NCBI GenBank assembly: GCA_017871115.1
Contig: JAFCIZ010000002.1
Location: 3,679,501-3,743,500 of the forward strand
Direction of reading: 5' to 3'
DNA: 64,000 nucleotides
From: Cunninghamella blakesleeana
Lineage: Eukaryota; Mucoromycota; Mucoromycetes; Mucorales; Cunninghamellaceae
Within the stretch, counting starts at the first letter, position 1; every line of letters starts with the position of its first letter. This document shows, one piece after another, positions 34,065-46,751 of the stretch. Position numbers and translations under genes: made by a program. The notes beneath the pieces were generated by a model. It ran no database searches. It had not been told where the DNA came from and worked only from the letters and a program-made list of their open reading frames with translations.

Positions 34065-36296
34065 TTATTTTTTTTGTTGTAAAATTTCTGTTATATTTTT
34101 TAAATCAAGATCTAAATAATTTGCAATAAACTTTCCAATATCGGTATTTTCATGGCTTCCTCTTAGAGCTTCAGTCGTTGACCCCATAGCATATAAATTA
34201 ACATCTACTCCACTATGGCCCCTACCTGTCCACTAATAAATAGAAATAAAGTAATAATAATCGGTGAGAATGAGAAAATCATCATCACATATATATATTT
34301 ATAAACAATACTTACACCAATCATAGCACGACGACTGACAACTTCTGAAAAATAGGTGGCTAATATTTTAAGTGATTTCTTTTTTGTTTTAGCAGACATA
34401 AACCGATCTATTTCTTCCTTAGATATATCATTCACACCAAGGTAATTAGAAATAATATTTTCTTTTAAATAATCAGTTGTAGCTATTTCATTTTTATCAG
34501 CTTTTCTCCATAAATCGGCTACCACTTCGGATGAATTTTTTACTTTGGTAAGAACTTCAGGGTTCCTATTGAATATATATATATATGTTCATTAGTATTC
34601 ATATTAAAATCATATTTATCCTTTTTTTTTAAAAGTAATAATTATTTACCATTTATATTCAGGGTATTTTTCACCAACAGATCTTCCAAGACTTAACCCT
34701 CCCGTTTCATGATCACTTGTAGAAATCATGATAGTTCCAGGATGTTTTTCTACATACTCCTTTACCAAAGCAACTGTTCTTTCATATTCAAGGGTATCAT
34801 GTACATGAGCAGCAGGATCATTACTATATATATATAATCAATCAATATTCAACTACCATTTTATTTATTTATTTCCTTATTATTATGTTTATATATTTAT
34901 ATATTCACTTACGCATGGCCAGCCATATCAATTCGACTTCCTTCAATCATTAAAAAGAATCCTTTCTCAGAATCGGATGTTGCATCAAATAATAAATCTA
35001 AAGCTTTTTTAGACATCTCTGTAAGACTAGGTTCTTTAGTAATATCACGATCTATTTCATAAGCCATATGCTGTATAAATAAATAAATAAATAAATAAAT
35101 AATCATTTTATTATTTAAAGATCATCCTATTTCTATTTTTATCTTTTTTTTTTTTTTACTTTGGATGAAAATAAACTAATAACAGGTAAAACTGAAGAAG
35201 CATTTATAGGTAATTGATCCCAAGCATTTCGATCATTATATAAAACAGTTTGCCAATTATGAGTTTCCTTTGCTTCATTAAATAAATGACGTTGATCCTT
35301 TCTACATCCATCCTTATCTGATTTTGGTAAAAAATGACAATACCCACCACCAAACATTAAATCCAAACTACGACCTAAAGGATTATCTCCTATTTGTTGT
35401 ATTGCTATTCCATCTTCGTTATCTCTATCTTTAATGTGTGCTGAAAATGATGCTGGAGTGGCATGAGTAATACGTGAGGTGGCGACTAATCCTGTTTTCA
35501 TATAATGTTGATGTTTGGCTGATTCTAAAACGGTGCCACAAGGATTTCCTTTAGGGTCCACTGTATATATATGAAATAGATGGATTATCAATAAATATTA
35601 TAAAAATAAAATCTATTCATCATCTCATCATTTTTTTTTTTTTTTTTTTTTTACCTCCAATCGCACGATTATAGGTTTTTAATCCACAGCTAATAGCTGT
35701 TGCTCCTGCTGCACTATCAGTAACAAGACTTGAAGCGCTTCTTGTCCTAGATTGTCCCACATGAATTGTATCTAAAGGTGTTAAATAATCATAATCATAA
35801 CCATTGATGTGTTGATAATAAGAACGAGCTAAAGAGACTGAAGCTGGACCGAGACCATCACTAATCATCATAATTACATTTTTTGGTAAGGTTGTGTTTT
35901 CTTCTTGTTTTATTTGGGATGCTTGATCTTGTTGGGTAAATTCGTCTATATAAAGTAATAGTGTAAGACAATACATGTAAATATACATATATGGTTACTA
36001 CTCTATCTCTTATTTTATCATTATTTATATGTGTGAACTTACTTGGGTGAAAAGGTGTTAAGAATGAGCCAAGTACCATACCAAATAATGTTAAACCTAT
36101 TGCAAAGAAAAGAGTCCATACATACTTTGGCTTTTTTTTTGTCTATAGATATAAAAGAAAACATATCAATAGATTAATATATATATATTATTGAGATAAT
36201 AGATAAATAAACATATTATAAAAAAGCATTTACTTCTTTGCCTAACCAATCTTCTTCATATTGTAAGGAATGGCGACTTAATAGTGGTTCACTCAT
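34065..36296 (-). CDS. PHO8: Vacuolar-type alkaline phosphatase, PHO8-like
   Basis: Eight exons (minus strand): 36234-36296, 36043-36142, 35655-35945, 35160-35560, 34913-35070, 34650-34823, 34316-34565 and 34065-34232, giving 534 aa (yeast Pho8 about 566). It is a type II membrane protein: a cytosolic tail MSEPLLSRHSLQYEEDWLGK with an LL-type sorting motif, then one span (YVWTLFFAIGLTLFGMVLG). The catalytic domain has VIMMISDGLGPAS (metal ligand Asp), VTDSAAGATAISCG (nucleophile Ser), GFFLMIEGSRIDMAGHANDP, TSDHETGG and GHSGVDV. It removes phosphate from small esters in the vacuole lumen. All active-site motifs are intact. Confidence 0.95.
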
Positions 36297-36531
36297 TCTA
36301 TTCTATATTATTATTATATTATTATTATTATATTTTTTAATAAAGAAGAAAGAAGGAAAAAAAGGAGACCTTAAATTTATATGTACAAATCAAGGTAAAT
36401 CTATTTTTTTTATGAAAAAAAAAGGTTGGTTGGCTTCTTTTTTAAAGCTCAGATAGACTTATCACTTTAAGTGATAGGTTAAAAAAATGTTTCTTAATTT
36501 TTGTAATTAATATTTTTAGTGCATGTGTGCG

Positions 36532-36570
<39 letters not shown>

Positions 36571-37302
36571 TATATATACACATATACACATATATAGTAT
36601 ATTCATATAATATTATCATCATAACCAATTATCTTATTATATAAAAATGATGACCATAAAAATAAGCTTTAATGAAATGATCATTTTTATCAATATATTA
36701 AATAATAATAATAATACTAATAAATGAAAAAAAAACAAGCCAAACTTGTGATTTTGACAATCCAATTTTTATTCTCTTTTGCTTGCTTGTTATTCCTTGA
36801 TAATTCTTCGGAAACTTTTAAATATATTCATTATTTTTTAATATATAAATACATTGTTATTATTATTATTATTAAAACTCCACAATAATAATAATAATAA
36901 CAGTAAAACAGAAAGAAAGAGTGAAAAAAACAAACAAACAAATAAATAAACGAATTTAGCTTACTATTATCAATAGTTTTATATAAATATATATAAAAAA
37001 AAAGGATCATCGGATGAATAAAAAGAAAAAACTGTGACTTGATTATAATATTTTGGGAAAGAAAAAAGGTTTTACAAGTTAATGGCAAAAAAAAAAAAAA
37101 ACATTAAGGCTCCGATTTTTTTTTTTTTTTATTCTCTCCATCTCTTTCTCTCTGAGAATAATGAAAAAAATTTAAAAAGGGAGCTTTTTTTTTTAATAAT
37201 TTCTCTTTTCTTTCTTTTTTCTTTCTTTTTTATTTTTTTTTTCATTTACACACACACACACACATTCACTTTTTGGGGATTTAATATATATAAATATATA
37301 TC
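36297..37302. promoter_or_regulatory. Divergent intergenic region (PHO8-like / 162-aa gene)
   Basis: About 1 kb. It has a long TA tract (36539-36566) with neighbouring TATA-CA alternations, and a CA repeat (37249-37264) shortly before the plus-strand start. No clear regulatory site or gene. Confidence 0.5.
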
Positions 37303-37950
37303 ATGCCAATGCAATTTTCCAATAATGGTATGCGACACAAAATAAAATAAAAATAAATATCATTTCATCTAATTTTTTTTTTTTAAATTATATACTACGC
37401 AGTTACTATAAATCGACCCGTTAAACGTAGAACGTTCGATGACGATGATATTGAAGAATTAGAAAATCAACAGAACTTTTTTCCCAGCAAAGTAGAGGTA
37501 ATAACATAATTGATACGAATTGCATTTATTATTCTTTTTATAATTATTAATTTTGTTTATTTTTATCATTAAAAAAATTAGACAGTGAAAAGAGTGAATA
37601 ATTTAAACCAAACTTTTGATCCAACTTCCACTTCATCATCTAATGAAAATAAATTACCATCACTTACTTATGCATCCCCTGATTACCGTCCATTACCACG
37701 AAAAGACGCTTTATGGCTTCAGCCTGTCCCTTTATCACAGCCTCTTCATTTGCTTAATAATAATCATAATGATAATAACAATGCAACCACTACATTTATG
37801 GAAGATGATCTTACTGATGAAGATGATTCTGTACCTACACCTTGTTATCAACCTCATCAATTAACTTCTAATTCTACCACTACTTCTTCAAATAACCTTC
37901 ATCATAAAATGGATACGTCGGTTGACTGGGTCATGTCTGAACAATGTTAA
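37303..37950 (+). CDS. Unrecognised 162-aa hydrophilic protein
   Basis: Exons 37303-37327, 37403-37497 and 37582-37950; the junctions are in frame and GT-AG. It begins MPMQFSNN, followed by a basic stretch RPVKRRTF (possible nuclear signal) joined to an acidic run DDDDIEELENQ, then FFPSKVETVKRVNNLNQTFD. The rest is Ser/Thr/Asn/His-rich and ends DWVMSEQC. The ordered N-terminal third and the consistent splicing argue that it is real. There is no signal peptide or membrane span and no domain I know. It is probably a nuclear protein with a conserved short N-terminal motif. Confidence 0.7.
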
Positions 37951-38169
37951 ATAATAATTATTCACGTCTTTTTTTTTTATAATTGTATATATTTTGATTT
38001 TTTCCATTCATTTCCTTTTGTTTTTTGATTTTTTTTTTTTTTTTTTTTGATTTTATTTATTAATATATTTATTTTTATTTTTATTCAAAAAGTAAAAAAA
38101 GGAAAATAATAAATAAATAATGAAAAGAATTTTAACGTTCCACAATTAGCATAATGCTTATTGTTTATA

Positions 38170-38206
<37 letters not shown>

Positions 38207-38461
38207 TTTTTAAGGAGAGCTTAAAATTTTTTTGAAGTGAAAAAAAGAAAGAGTCGGTTACTTTTGGGCATTGGCCAATTTTAGATGCGAGGTTTTAAAA
38301 TGTTAAATTACCAAAAAAAATAAAAAAGGAAGGGAAGGAAAATGATGATGTATTTCGGATAAATAATTTATTTTTCAATTCTACATTATTCATATTTATT
38401 TACAATAAAAAAAAAAAAAAAAAAAAAAAAAGGATAAGGGTGATATGAAATAAAACAGCCA

Positions 38462-38499
<38 letters not shown>

Positions 38500-38612
38500 G
38501 TATATATTGATAATTATACTAGAAAAGAATGAATGATAATAATTAGTATTAATATTAATAATATGAGTAAAAAAGTAGGGTAGGGTATAAAATAATAAAC
38601 TATCACATAAAA
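37951..38612. other. AT-rich spacer between convergent genes
   Basis: About 660 bp with an ATT microsatellite (38175-38206), a poly-A run of about 24 (38408-38431) and a TA tract (38463-38487). No gene was recognised. Confidence 0.65.
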
Positions 38613-39707
38613 CTAGATTCGGTGCGCCCATTCAATCAATCCAATACAATTTAAAATTTTGATATTATTATTTAAAAAATGTAAAAATTCAATTTCCATT
38701 CTCCATACTCGATAATTTAATTGAGAAGATAAAGAAGGCAATCCATGGTTTGTTTTATTGTTATTATCTAAAGCTGGCGTATTTGTAGTGGTTGTAATGG
38801 ACGGCAAAGTATCTTTTAAGTCGAACTGAGTCTTTGTAGGTGAAACTAAAGTAAAAGCTGAAGTTGAAGGAGACGAGGAAGGTTTGAAATAATGGTATTG
38901 AAGAGGGTCGGTTATTTCATGTTGTTTTGAAAGGGAAGGGGATTTAGGTTTAGGTGAGGTAGGGGGGGATAAAGGAAGCTGAGGTAATGATAGATGTTGG
39001 CGTTGCTCGGCTTTTTTTAACGAAATATCCACAATGATTTTTAAATTGGAATGGATATACTTTGAAGCAATCATAAAAGCTACAAGAATTAATCTTTTAC
39101 TACATCCATTTGTACCTGTTACATTTTTATATTTCTACGTATAAAAAAAAAAAAAATTAAGGTTAAATCAAATCAGATTTTTTTAATTTATATTATAAAT
39201 CTTATTTTACCTGTTTCAATTTGTCAATGTAATGAACAGCAAATAACAAAGTAGTGCTAGGGCATACGGTTGGAATAGAAGATGGGTTTTGGCAAAACTT
39301 TCTAATTTTATCATCTAAACTAAGTTCTTTATCTTCTTCCTGGGCCATTTTCGATGAATCCAATAAATAAGTCATATACTGATAAATTTCTTGGACTTTT
39401 TCTTGACTTGGCTGTTCTTCCCATGATTTAGCAACAAAAGTAGACAAATGCACTAAATAAATAAATAATAACAAACGAGGGATGAATAAAATCGTCTACA
39501 TACATACATAAATAAATAAATAAATAAAAAACCAATTATATATTTACTTAAACAGGAATGACTTAATGGCTTTTGATTATTCATTCGAATAGCTTGAAGA
39601 ATATGGCATGCTTGAGAAAAATCTGCTGTATAAGGTGTTCTTTTTAATTGATAAGTATCAATACGTCCTTTTGAATTAAAATCATGTAATTTAATACTAA
39701 ACTTCAT
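38613..39707 (-). CDS. Pho80-type cyclin with an inserted disordered segment
   Basis: Three exons (minus strand): 39548-39707, 39211-39452 and 38613-39134, giving 307 aa. The cyclin-box core typical of fungal Pho80/Pcl cyclins is seen: VCPSTTLLFAVHYIDKLKQK, SKRLILVAFMIASKYIHSNL and WRMEIEFLHFLNNNIKI. Such cyclins pair with Pho85-type CDKs in phosphate, glycogen and cell-cycle control; the partner is not known here. Between the second and third parts lies an insert of about 100 residues rich in Ser-Pro and Thr (around 38720-39020) that is absent from standard boxes. The first two exons form an N-terminal extension. Which Pcl/Pho80 branch it belongs to is unclear. Confidence 0.85.
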
Positions 39708-41031
39708 GTTGAGAAAAATGTGTTTGTTAAATATAATAAAATGATATGAAAAAGTAAAAGAAATTAAAAAAAATAAAAAAAATGAAATATGCTTATTTAT
39801 AAAAAACGGAACCCGAATATCCCTCGCTCATGCAAAAATGGAAACTATTTAACCGGATTTGGCCTTTTTTTTTTATTAGTTTTAATATATTTTTAAATCA
39901 TCACATTCTTTTTTACTTTATATTTTCTATATGTCTATATATATATATATATATATGCATAAACATATATATACATATACATATATAAACTATTTTTCTA
40001 TATATTTGTTTTTTTTTAAAAAAAATAAATCTTGTTATATAATTATAAAAAAGTGTGGTGATATTTCTATTGAGATAAAAAAAAAAAAAAAACGATCGCG
40101 GAGTAAAATAAAAAGAAGGCTTTAAAAAAAATGGGATGATGGCATAATAATAATGGAATAAAACAGTTTATCCGAATCACCAATCATTTTTCAATTTCTT
40201 ATACTCCTTGAAATAAAATCTTTTTCCTTCGTTTTATAATACTATTTTTTTTTTCCCCGAAGATTATATATCTTAATCCTTTTTTTGACTTGTTTTTTAT
40301 TGTATTAATTATCATATATATGTATAATTTTGGATTATGGATAATATATATACATATATATACATATATAAATATATTTATATATGAGCCAATAGAATAA
40401 TCAAGAGATAACGTTCTAAACTGGACTGAAAAACATTTTCTTTCTTTCTTTTCTTTACTTTCTATATGTCTTTCAAGAGAGGAAAAGCTTTTATTAGATC
40501 AAAAAAATACGACTTGTCAAATAAAGAAAAAAGTCCATCCAAAAATTGTCTTTGTTCTTTTTGAATTGGTGGTGTCACATGGTATTACCAAAATGAAAAA
40601 ATCCAAAAAATCATGTCTTTTTAATATAATGTATGTTTTTTTTTTAAGAAATCTAAACAAATAATAATGAGAGGATGATCATAGTATTGTTTTATATTAT
40701 ATTATATTAAATGATATTCATTTTTACAGCTTTTATTAATTTCGGAAAGAAACAGTCCGGTATCATTTTTTTAAAATGAAATTTTTTTAATACTCACACT
40801 CTTTTTTTTTTTTTTTAAATCCCTTTTTTCCTTTCTCTCCACTTTTTCACTCATCTCTATTTTTTTTTTTTCTTCACTCATATATATTTTTTTTTTAATT
40901 CTTTTTTCTTCACACTCCTTACTATTTTATCTTTTTTTTTTTTCTAATATACATAAACTTATTCTTTCTATCATTCTCTTTTTTTTCAATAAGAAGGTTT
41001 TCAGTATAGATATTTCTAATACCATTTAGAT
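39708..41031. promoter_or_regulatory. Divergent intergenic region with long T/C tracts
   Basis: About 1.3 kb between the cyclin and Zn2Cys6 gene starts. TA tracts occur near 39938-39956 and 40345-40385, and pyrimidine tracts at 40800-40990 precede the Zn2Cys6 start. No extra gene is supported. Confidence 0.5.
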
Positions 41032-43351
41032 ATGGTAATGCAAAGTTCACCGAAACTTGATCAAACGTTATCATCGCCACCTTCTTCTCCACCTTCTAAT
41101 ACTAATTCTACTGCGTTACTTGATACTTCAACAATAACTACAACCGATAAATCAGCAATAACAACAACAGAAATAGAAGAGCCAAATGTCACGCTTATTA
41201 ATATGACAAATAGTTTATATTCACCATCTTCCAGTTCACCCACAAGTACTTATGGCTCTTTAATTGCTAGTATACCTGTTCCTGCAAAGCGTGGTCATAA
41301 ATATCACGTTGCTAGTGCTTGTAAATCAAAATAGAAAACAAAATAAAGTTAGTGTATACCATGCTCATCTATTTGTTTTATTTTATTTTAGGTATTAACT
41401 GCAAAAAAGCTCACCTTGCCTGCGATGGTAAATAGTATAGATATTATGTTGTTTTAAAAATAATGATAATAATTATAATAAGAAACAGCTTTATCCTTAT
41501 CATCCTCTCTATCTCTATCTCCATTATATTATATATTATCACAATCACTTTCTCTCTCCATATTTAGTCAATCGACCATGTAAACGATGTATTACTTTGG
41601 GAAAAACTGATACTTGTCTAGATATTAAGCACAAAAAACGTGGTAGACCTAAACTAAGGCATAAAATGGATGAAGAGGAATCAATGAATAATATACAAGT
41701 CATGAGTGGAACTATTCAATCACCTATTATCACTTCAACAAGTACAACAATTAATAATAATAATAATAATCATGACCATCAACTTATACCCAATAATATA
41801 TCATCATCAAGAAAAATATCTTTTTGCCATCAGCCTATTGAAACATTTAAAAAAAAATCAAAAGAAACTAATAATACAACTCATTCAATCATTACACCTA
41901 TACAATTAATATCTACTTCACTTAATAATAATAACACACCTGTACATAATAATATTTATAATAAAGGAAATGATAATGATACGGTCGATCACGATCATTT
42001 TGATAATGATAACGATCTTCCTATCGAAAAAAAGACCCCTACACCAAAAATCACTTTAATATTATCCATGGAAGTATGCTTTGCGAGAATGACTGAAGAT
42101 GTCACCATGGCTTGGGGTTATTATCCACAAGAACTAGCACATCGAACTATGTATGATTTTATCGCTATGGAAGATACTGACCGATTGTCACGCCTACATC
42201 GTTTAATATTAGATAGCATAGTAGATGTCATGTCAAATGTAGATAATCCTAAGCAACAACAACAAATGAAAAAAAAGACAAACCATTCATCATCATCATC
42301 TTCATCTTATTATAGAGCCCCTCCACCCCCAACAGAAAGGTCAACTTCTGAATTATTCCATCAAAAATCAATACAGGAATTATCAAATATAGCAAACGGT
42401 TCGGTTTCTTTTAATGATACGTTACATATTAAAACAAGGTCAGGGCTTCATGAGCTTTATGATATATGTATGTATATAGGTGGTGGGTTAGGTGGTGATT
42501 TAAATATACCTTCAACTTTTACAAAACTATATATTGTCATGGTATGTCACAAGCATAAGAAAATGGAAAAACAATGGCCTTTATTAAAGTTATCACAACA
42601 AAAACAAAAATCAAACCCCTCCTCCTCCTCTTCACCTTTTAAACCTATAGCTCCTTTTCCATCCTCTTCCTCTATACGACCTCCTTTGATTAAACCAGCT
42701 CCTCATGATTTACGTCAAGTCATTTTACCCGCCCATTTTACTAATAATTCAAAATTAAATACCATATCTGTGAATGATTATTCTATTGTATCACCAAAAA
42801 TTAATATCGCACCTATATCCAATAATAATAAAAATCTTTCACATAATAAAAAATTACTTGATCAAAATAATATGACTTCTCTCTCATCGCCATCCTCCTC
42901 CTCCTCCTCCTCCTCCTTTTTATTATCTAAAACTACAACTATTACCTCTTCACCTACAATATCTTTATCGTCTTCTTCCTCTACTTCCACTTCCACTTCT
43001 GTTTCTTCCTCTTCTCTTATCACTTGCAAACCAATACTTACCCAGCCTTCTTCATCACCTACTTCTACTATACCAACCATCAATCATTCAAATTTTCGAT
43101 TTAAATCTTCCTCTTCTACCCCTTCTTCTTCACAACCTTCTTATCATCGCGATACATCATCCACCGTAGTAAATCATCCTACTACCCAATATTTTTTACA
43201 AACATCAAGTAGTAATTTAAATGTTGCAGCGGCTTCAGCGGTAAAGGATAATCAATATGGTATCAATAACAATCCTATGAATCCAAATGAAGTTTCTTCT
43301 TCTTCTAATAATAAGAAAAAAGGAATGAGTATTAGATCATTACTATGTTAA
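41032..43351 (+). CDS. Zn2Cys6 transcription factor with PAS domain (ERT1/RDS2-like)
   Basis: Exons 41032-41320, 41392-41427 (36 bp) and 41568-43351 encode 702 aa. The zinc cluster is split over all three exons: ACINCKKAHLACD then VNRPCKRCITLGKTDTC, spacing C-x2-C-x6-C-x5-C-x2-C-x8-C, followed by the basic DIKHKKRGRPKL. This layout with a later PAS fold is typical of the ERT1/RDS2/AcuK family, which in yeasts and moulds controls gluconeogenesis and non-fermentable carbon use. The PAS-like part (SMEVCFARMTEDVTMAWGYY then PQELAHRTMYDFIAMEDTDR) starts near residue 265. Long Ser/Asn/Pro-rich regions lie between and after the domains. The start may be Met1 or Met3. Confidence 0.92.
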
Positions 43352-43471
43352 TATATATATATAAAAGATAAATAAAAAAAAAAAAAGGAAAATGGATCAT
43401 AAAAAAAAGTAACGTCTATATTTATTATGTATAATGTTTGTTATTCATATATATTATTTGATTTATTTAAT

Positions 43472-43519
<48 letters not shown>

Positions 43520-43892
43520 GTTTTTATATTAAATAAAAGAAGAAAGCAAGAAAGAAAGAAAGAAAGAAAGAAAGAAATAAATAAACATGCTTTTTTATTT
43601 AAGATAAAATAGTCTATCCTTTTTATATTATAGAATTATATCAATAATTAACTGATTTATCATTTCTATCGAGTGAGAGGTATATTAATTAATATATTGA
43701 TAAGGACTTTTAAATTGAATTTCAAGCTTAGAGAGAGAGTGAAAAAAAGATTCATTCCCAGCCTGCCAATCAGGTGCGCATCTTTTACATTCTAAAAATA
43801 AGAATTATTTTTTTATTTAATGTCATTATTTTTTTCTCTTCTTTTTTTCTTCTTTTTTCATCATCTCTTTATAAAAAAAAGAATCTCTCATC
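43352..43892. other. Intergenic region with ATT and GAAA repeats
   Basis: 541 bp: an ATT microsatellite (43480-43519), a GAAA tetranucleotide run (43550-43577), then T-rich sequence before the GMD start. No gene seen. Confidence 0.65.
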
Positions 43893-45389
43893 ATGTCTGA
43901 AAGTGTTTTTGCTGCCGTTAAAATTAACCAAAACAACTCTATGACTGCCGAAGAATACCGTGCTAGAAAGGTAGCTCTTGTTACAGGTAAAATAATCATC
44001 TCTTTTATATATACTTGTATAAAGACACGTTCTTTTTTTTTTTCTTTTATCTGTCTTTGATCTAAAATCTGATGGAAAAAAAAAAAAAAAAAGAGAGTGA
44101 AACAGAGGCATATAAATAGAAAATAAGAAGAAGAAAAAGAGGAAGAAAGGTAGTTAAAACGTGTACTTATTATTGTTATTTGCTTCTCTTTATTTTGTTT
44201 ATTTATTTAGGTGTCACTGGTCAAGATGGTTCTTATTTAACTGAATTTTTATTAGATAAAGGTTATGAAGTTCATGGTATTATCCGTAGATCCTCTTCTT
44301 TCAATACTGGTCGTATTGAACATATCTATAAAGATAGACATGATCAAGGTAAAGTATATATATATATATAACTATTTTATTCTATTTTATTTTATTTTAT
44401 TTTATATAAATATATATATATATAAATATTATTGATGATCATTCTAAATATATATATTTTTTTCTTTTTCTTTTTCTATTACTATTCTATTTTTAGGTGT
44501 CAAGTTCTTCCTTCACCATGGTGATTTAACTGATTCTACCTGTTTAGTCCATATCATTTCTCAAGTACAACCTACTGAAGTATACAATCTTGCTGCTCAA
44601 TCTCATGTAAAAGTTTCCTTTGATATGTCTGAATATACTGGTGATGTCGATGCTCTTGGTACTTTACGTTTATTAGATGCCATCCGTACTTGTGGATTAA
44701 CTGATCGTGTTCGTTTCTATCAAGCCTCTACTTCTGAATTATATGGTAAAGTTGTAGAAACCCCACAAAAGGAAACCACTCCTTTCTATCCTCGTTCTCC
44801 TTATGGTGTTGCTAAATTATATGGTTATTGGATCGTTGTCAATTACCGTGAATCTTATAATATGTATGCTTGTAATGGTATCCTTTTCAATCACGAATCT
44901 CCTCGTCGTGGTCGTACCTTTGTTACACGTAAGATTTCTCGTGCCGTTGCTGATATTCATTTAGGACGTCAAGACTGTTTGTATTTGGGTAATATTGATG
45001 CTAAGCGTGATTGGGGTCATGCTAAGGATTACGTTGAAGGTATGTGGCTTATGTTACAACAAGATCAACCTGAAGATTTCGTTTTAGCTACTGGAGAAAC
45101 ACATACTGTACGTAGTTACGTTGAAAAGGCCTTCGCTGTTACAGGTCGTAAGATTGTATGGGAAGGAGAAGGTGTTAATGAAATCGGTAAAGATGCTGAA
45201 ACTGGTAAAGTACGTGTTCGTATTGATCCCAAGTACTTCCGTCCTGCTGAAGTTGACTTATTATTAGGTGATCCTACTAAAGCTAAAGAAAAATTGGGCT
45301 GGACCCGTAAGGTCACTTATGATGAATTGGTTACTGAAATGGTAGTAGCTGATGTACAAGGTGGTTTAAACAATGATACTACCAACTAA
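43893..45389 (+). CDS. GMD: GDP-mannose 4,6-dehydratase
   Basis: Exons 43893-43986, 44211-44348 and 44497-45389 encode 374 aa (human GMDS about 372). It converts GDP-D-mannose to GDP-4-keto-6-deoxymannose, the first step to GDP-L-fucose, in the cytosol. The Rossmann NADP site is [20 protein letters not shown], followed by [17 protein letters not shown] and [12 protein letters not shown]. The catalytic set is Thr in [10 protein letters not shown] plus Tyr and Lys in [27 protein letters not shown] and [20 protein letters not shown] complete the substrate pocket. Codon use is more GC-rich at third positions than in its neighbours, which suggests high expression. The next pathway enzyme, GDP-fucose synthase, is not in the window. 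Confidence 0.98.
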
Positions 45390-45786
45390 AAATAATAATA
45401 ATAATAATAGAAATATTATTATTTTTATTTTTTTAACTTCATATTTATTTTTTATATATAGTATATATATTATTTAAAAAAAAAATTCATATTTATATTA
45501 CATAAGTTCTATTTCATCTTTATTATAGTTTTAATTTGCTTTTTGTTTTTTTTTTTTAAAAAAAAAAAAAAGTATTTCCTTTTTTATTTATTATTCATGA
45601 ACGTTAAAAATTTAATTTTTTGTAGAAAATAAAAATAAATAATATTTATTAAAAAAAAAAAAGAATGAAAATGATTTATACATGAAATATAATATATATA
45701 ATATGATAAAATAAAAAGAGATTGAGGGATGATGATGATAATGGAGTTAAAAAAAAAGGGTATGTTGTCTATTGGTAAAAAACTGT
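45390..45786. other. Spacer between convergent genes
   Basis: 397 bp of A/T-rich 3' flanking sequence, with a T-run followed by an A-run near 45546-45571 that can form a hairpin. No gene. Confidence 0.6.
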
Positions 45787-46751
45787 TTAATTTTTTGATT
45801 TCTTGACCTTTTTAACTTTTTTCTCTATTTTTTCGTTATTGTCTTTCTTTTCTTTGGTTGATTTATTTTTGATTTTTTCTTTTTCTTTAGTATCAGCTTT
45901 AGTTTGGTTTTTATTATCATTTTCCTTCGTTTTCTTTTCTTTAGGAGTCTTATTTTTATCTTCTTTTTCTTTAGCTTCAGTTTCATTTAACCTGCGTAAT
46001 AAAAAATGATTATTTTTTTAAAAAATCAATAAAATCGTGTCTATCTCTTTCTTTTCTATGATTTTTATTTAATTTTTTTCTCTTACTTTTTTTGTTTAGC
46101 TTCATAAGCTTTCTTCTTTTGTAACTTTCGTCGTTCTTTTAATTTCTATATACATGAAAAAATTATGTTTGTAAATAAAACTTTAAATTTTTTTTGACAG
46201 ATTTTTTTTTAATCCATTCAATCCTTGATGTTTATTTCTTTTTTAATTATTACCTGTTTTGCAATTTCAGCTCGTTTTTCCTTTCGTTTTTCCTTTTTTA
46301 ATTCAAGTTCTTTTCTTTTTTCATCGCTCATAGATTCCTTCTTTTTCTTATTAGCCAATTTTTCATTACGAAGATGGTATTTTGATTTAATATGAGTTTC
46401 TACGCTTTCTAAAGAAGTTAACCGTTTATTAGGGCAAATAGCACAGTCATAAACAAGTTGTGTTTTATCATCATTATCTTCTTCTTCTTCTTCCTCATTA
46501 ATATCACTATCATCTTCATCACTTGAATCCTGATATTCTTGGGTACGTTGGCGTTTTTTTCCAAGAATACCGGTGTTTTGATCTAGATCAGAATCATTAT
46601 CATCTTCGTCTTCACTTTCATCATCGTCGTCTTCTTCTTCTTCTTCAGAAAAAATACCAGCATATTTTTCTTCTTCATCTTTTGCTACAACATCATATTC
46701 TTCTTCAATGATACTTTGTTTAGCTAATTCTCTTTGTGCTCTTTTAAACAT
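45787..46751 (-). CDS. C2H2 zinc-finger protein, acidic/Lys-rich, nucleolar type
   Basis: Exons (minus strand) 46254-46751, 46087-46145 and 45787-45991 encode 253 aa. The N-terminus MFKRAQRELAKQSIIEEEYD leads into a long Asp/Glu-rich tract. A single finger then follows: DCAICPNKRLTSLESVETHI and KSKYH, with spacing C-x2-C-x13-H-x5-H. The rest is Lys/Glu-rich and probably a helical coil, ending in VKKVKKSKN. Alternating acidic and basic tracts with one finger are common in nucleolar ribosome-assembly factors; that role is inference. I cannot name an orthologue. Confidence 0.82.

Noticed and set aside
36539..36600. TA-rich tract considered as a replication origin
   Set aside because: TA microsatellites occur throughout the window. 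Nothing sets this one apart, and fungal origins of this lineage have no signature I can test by eye.
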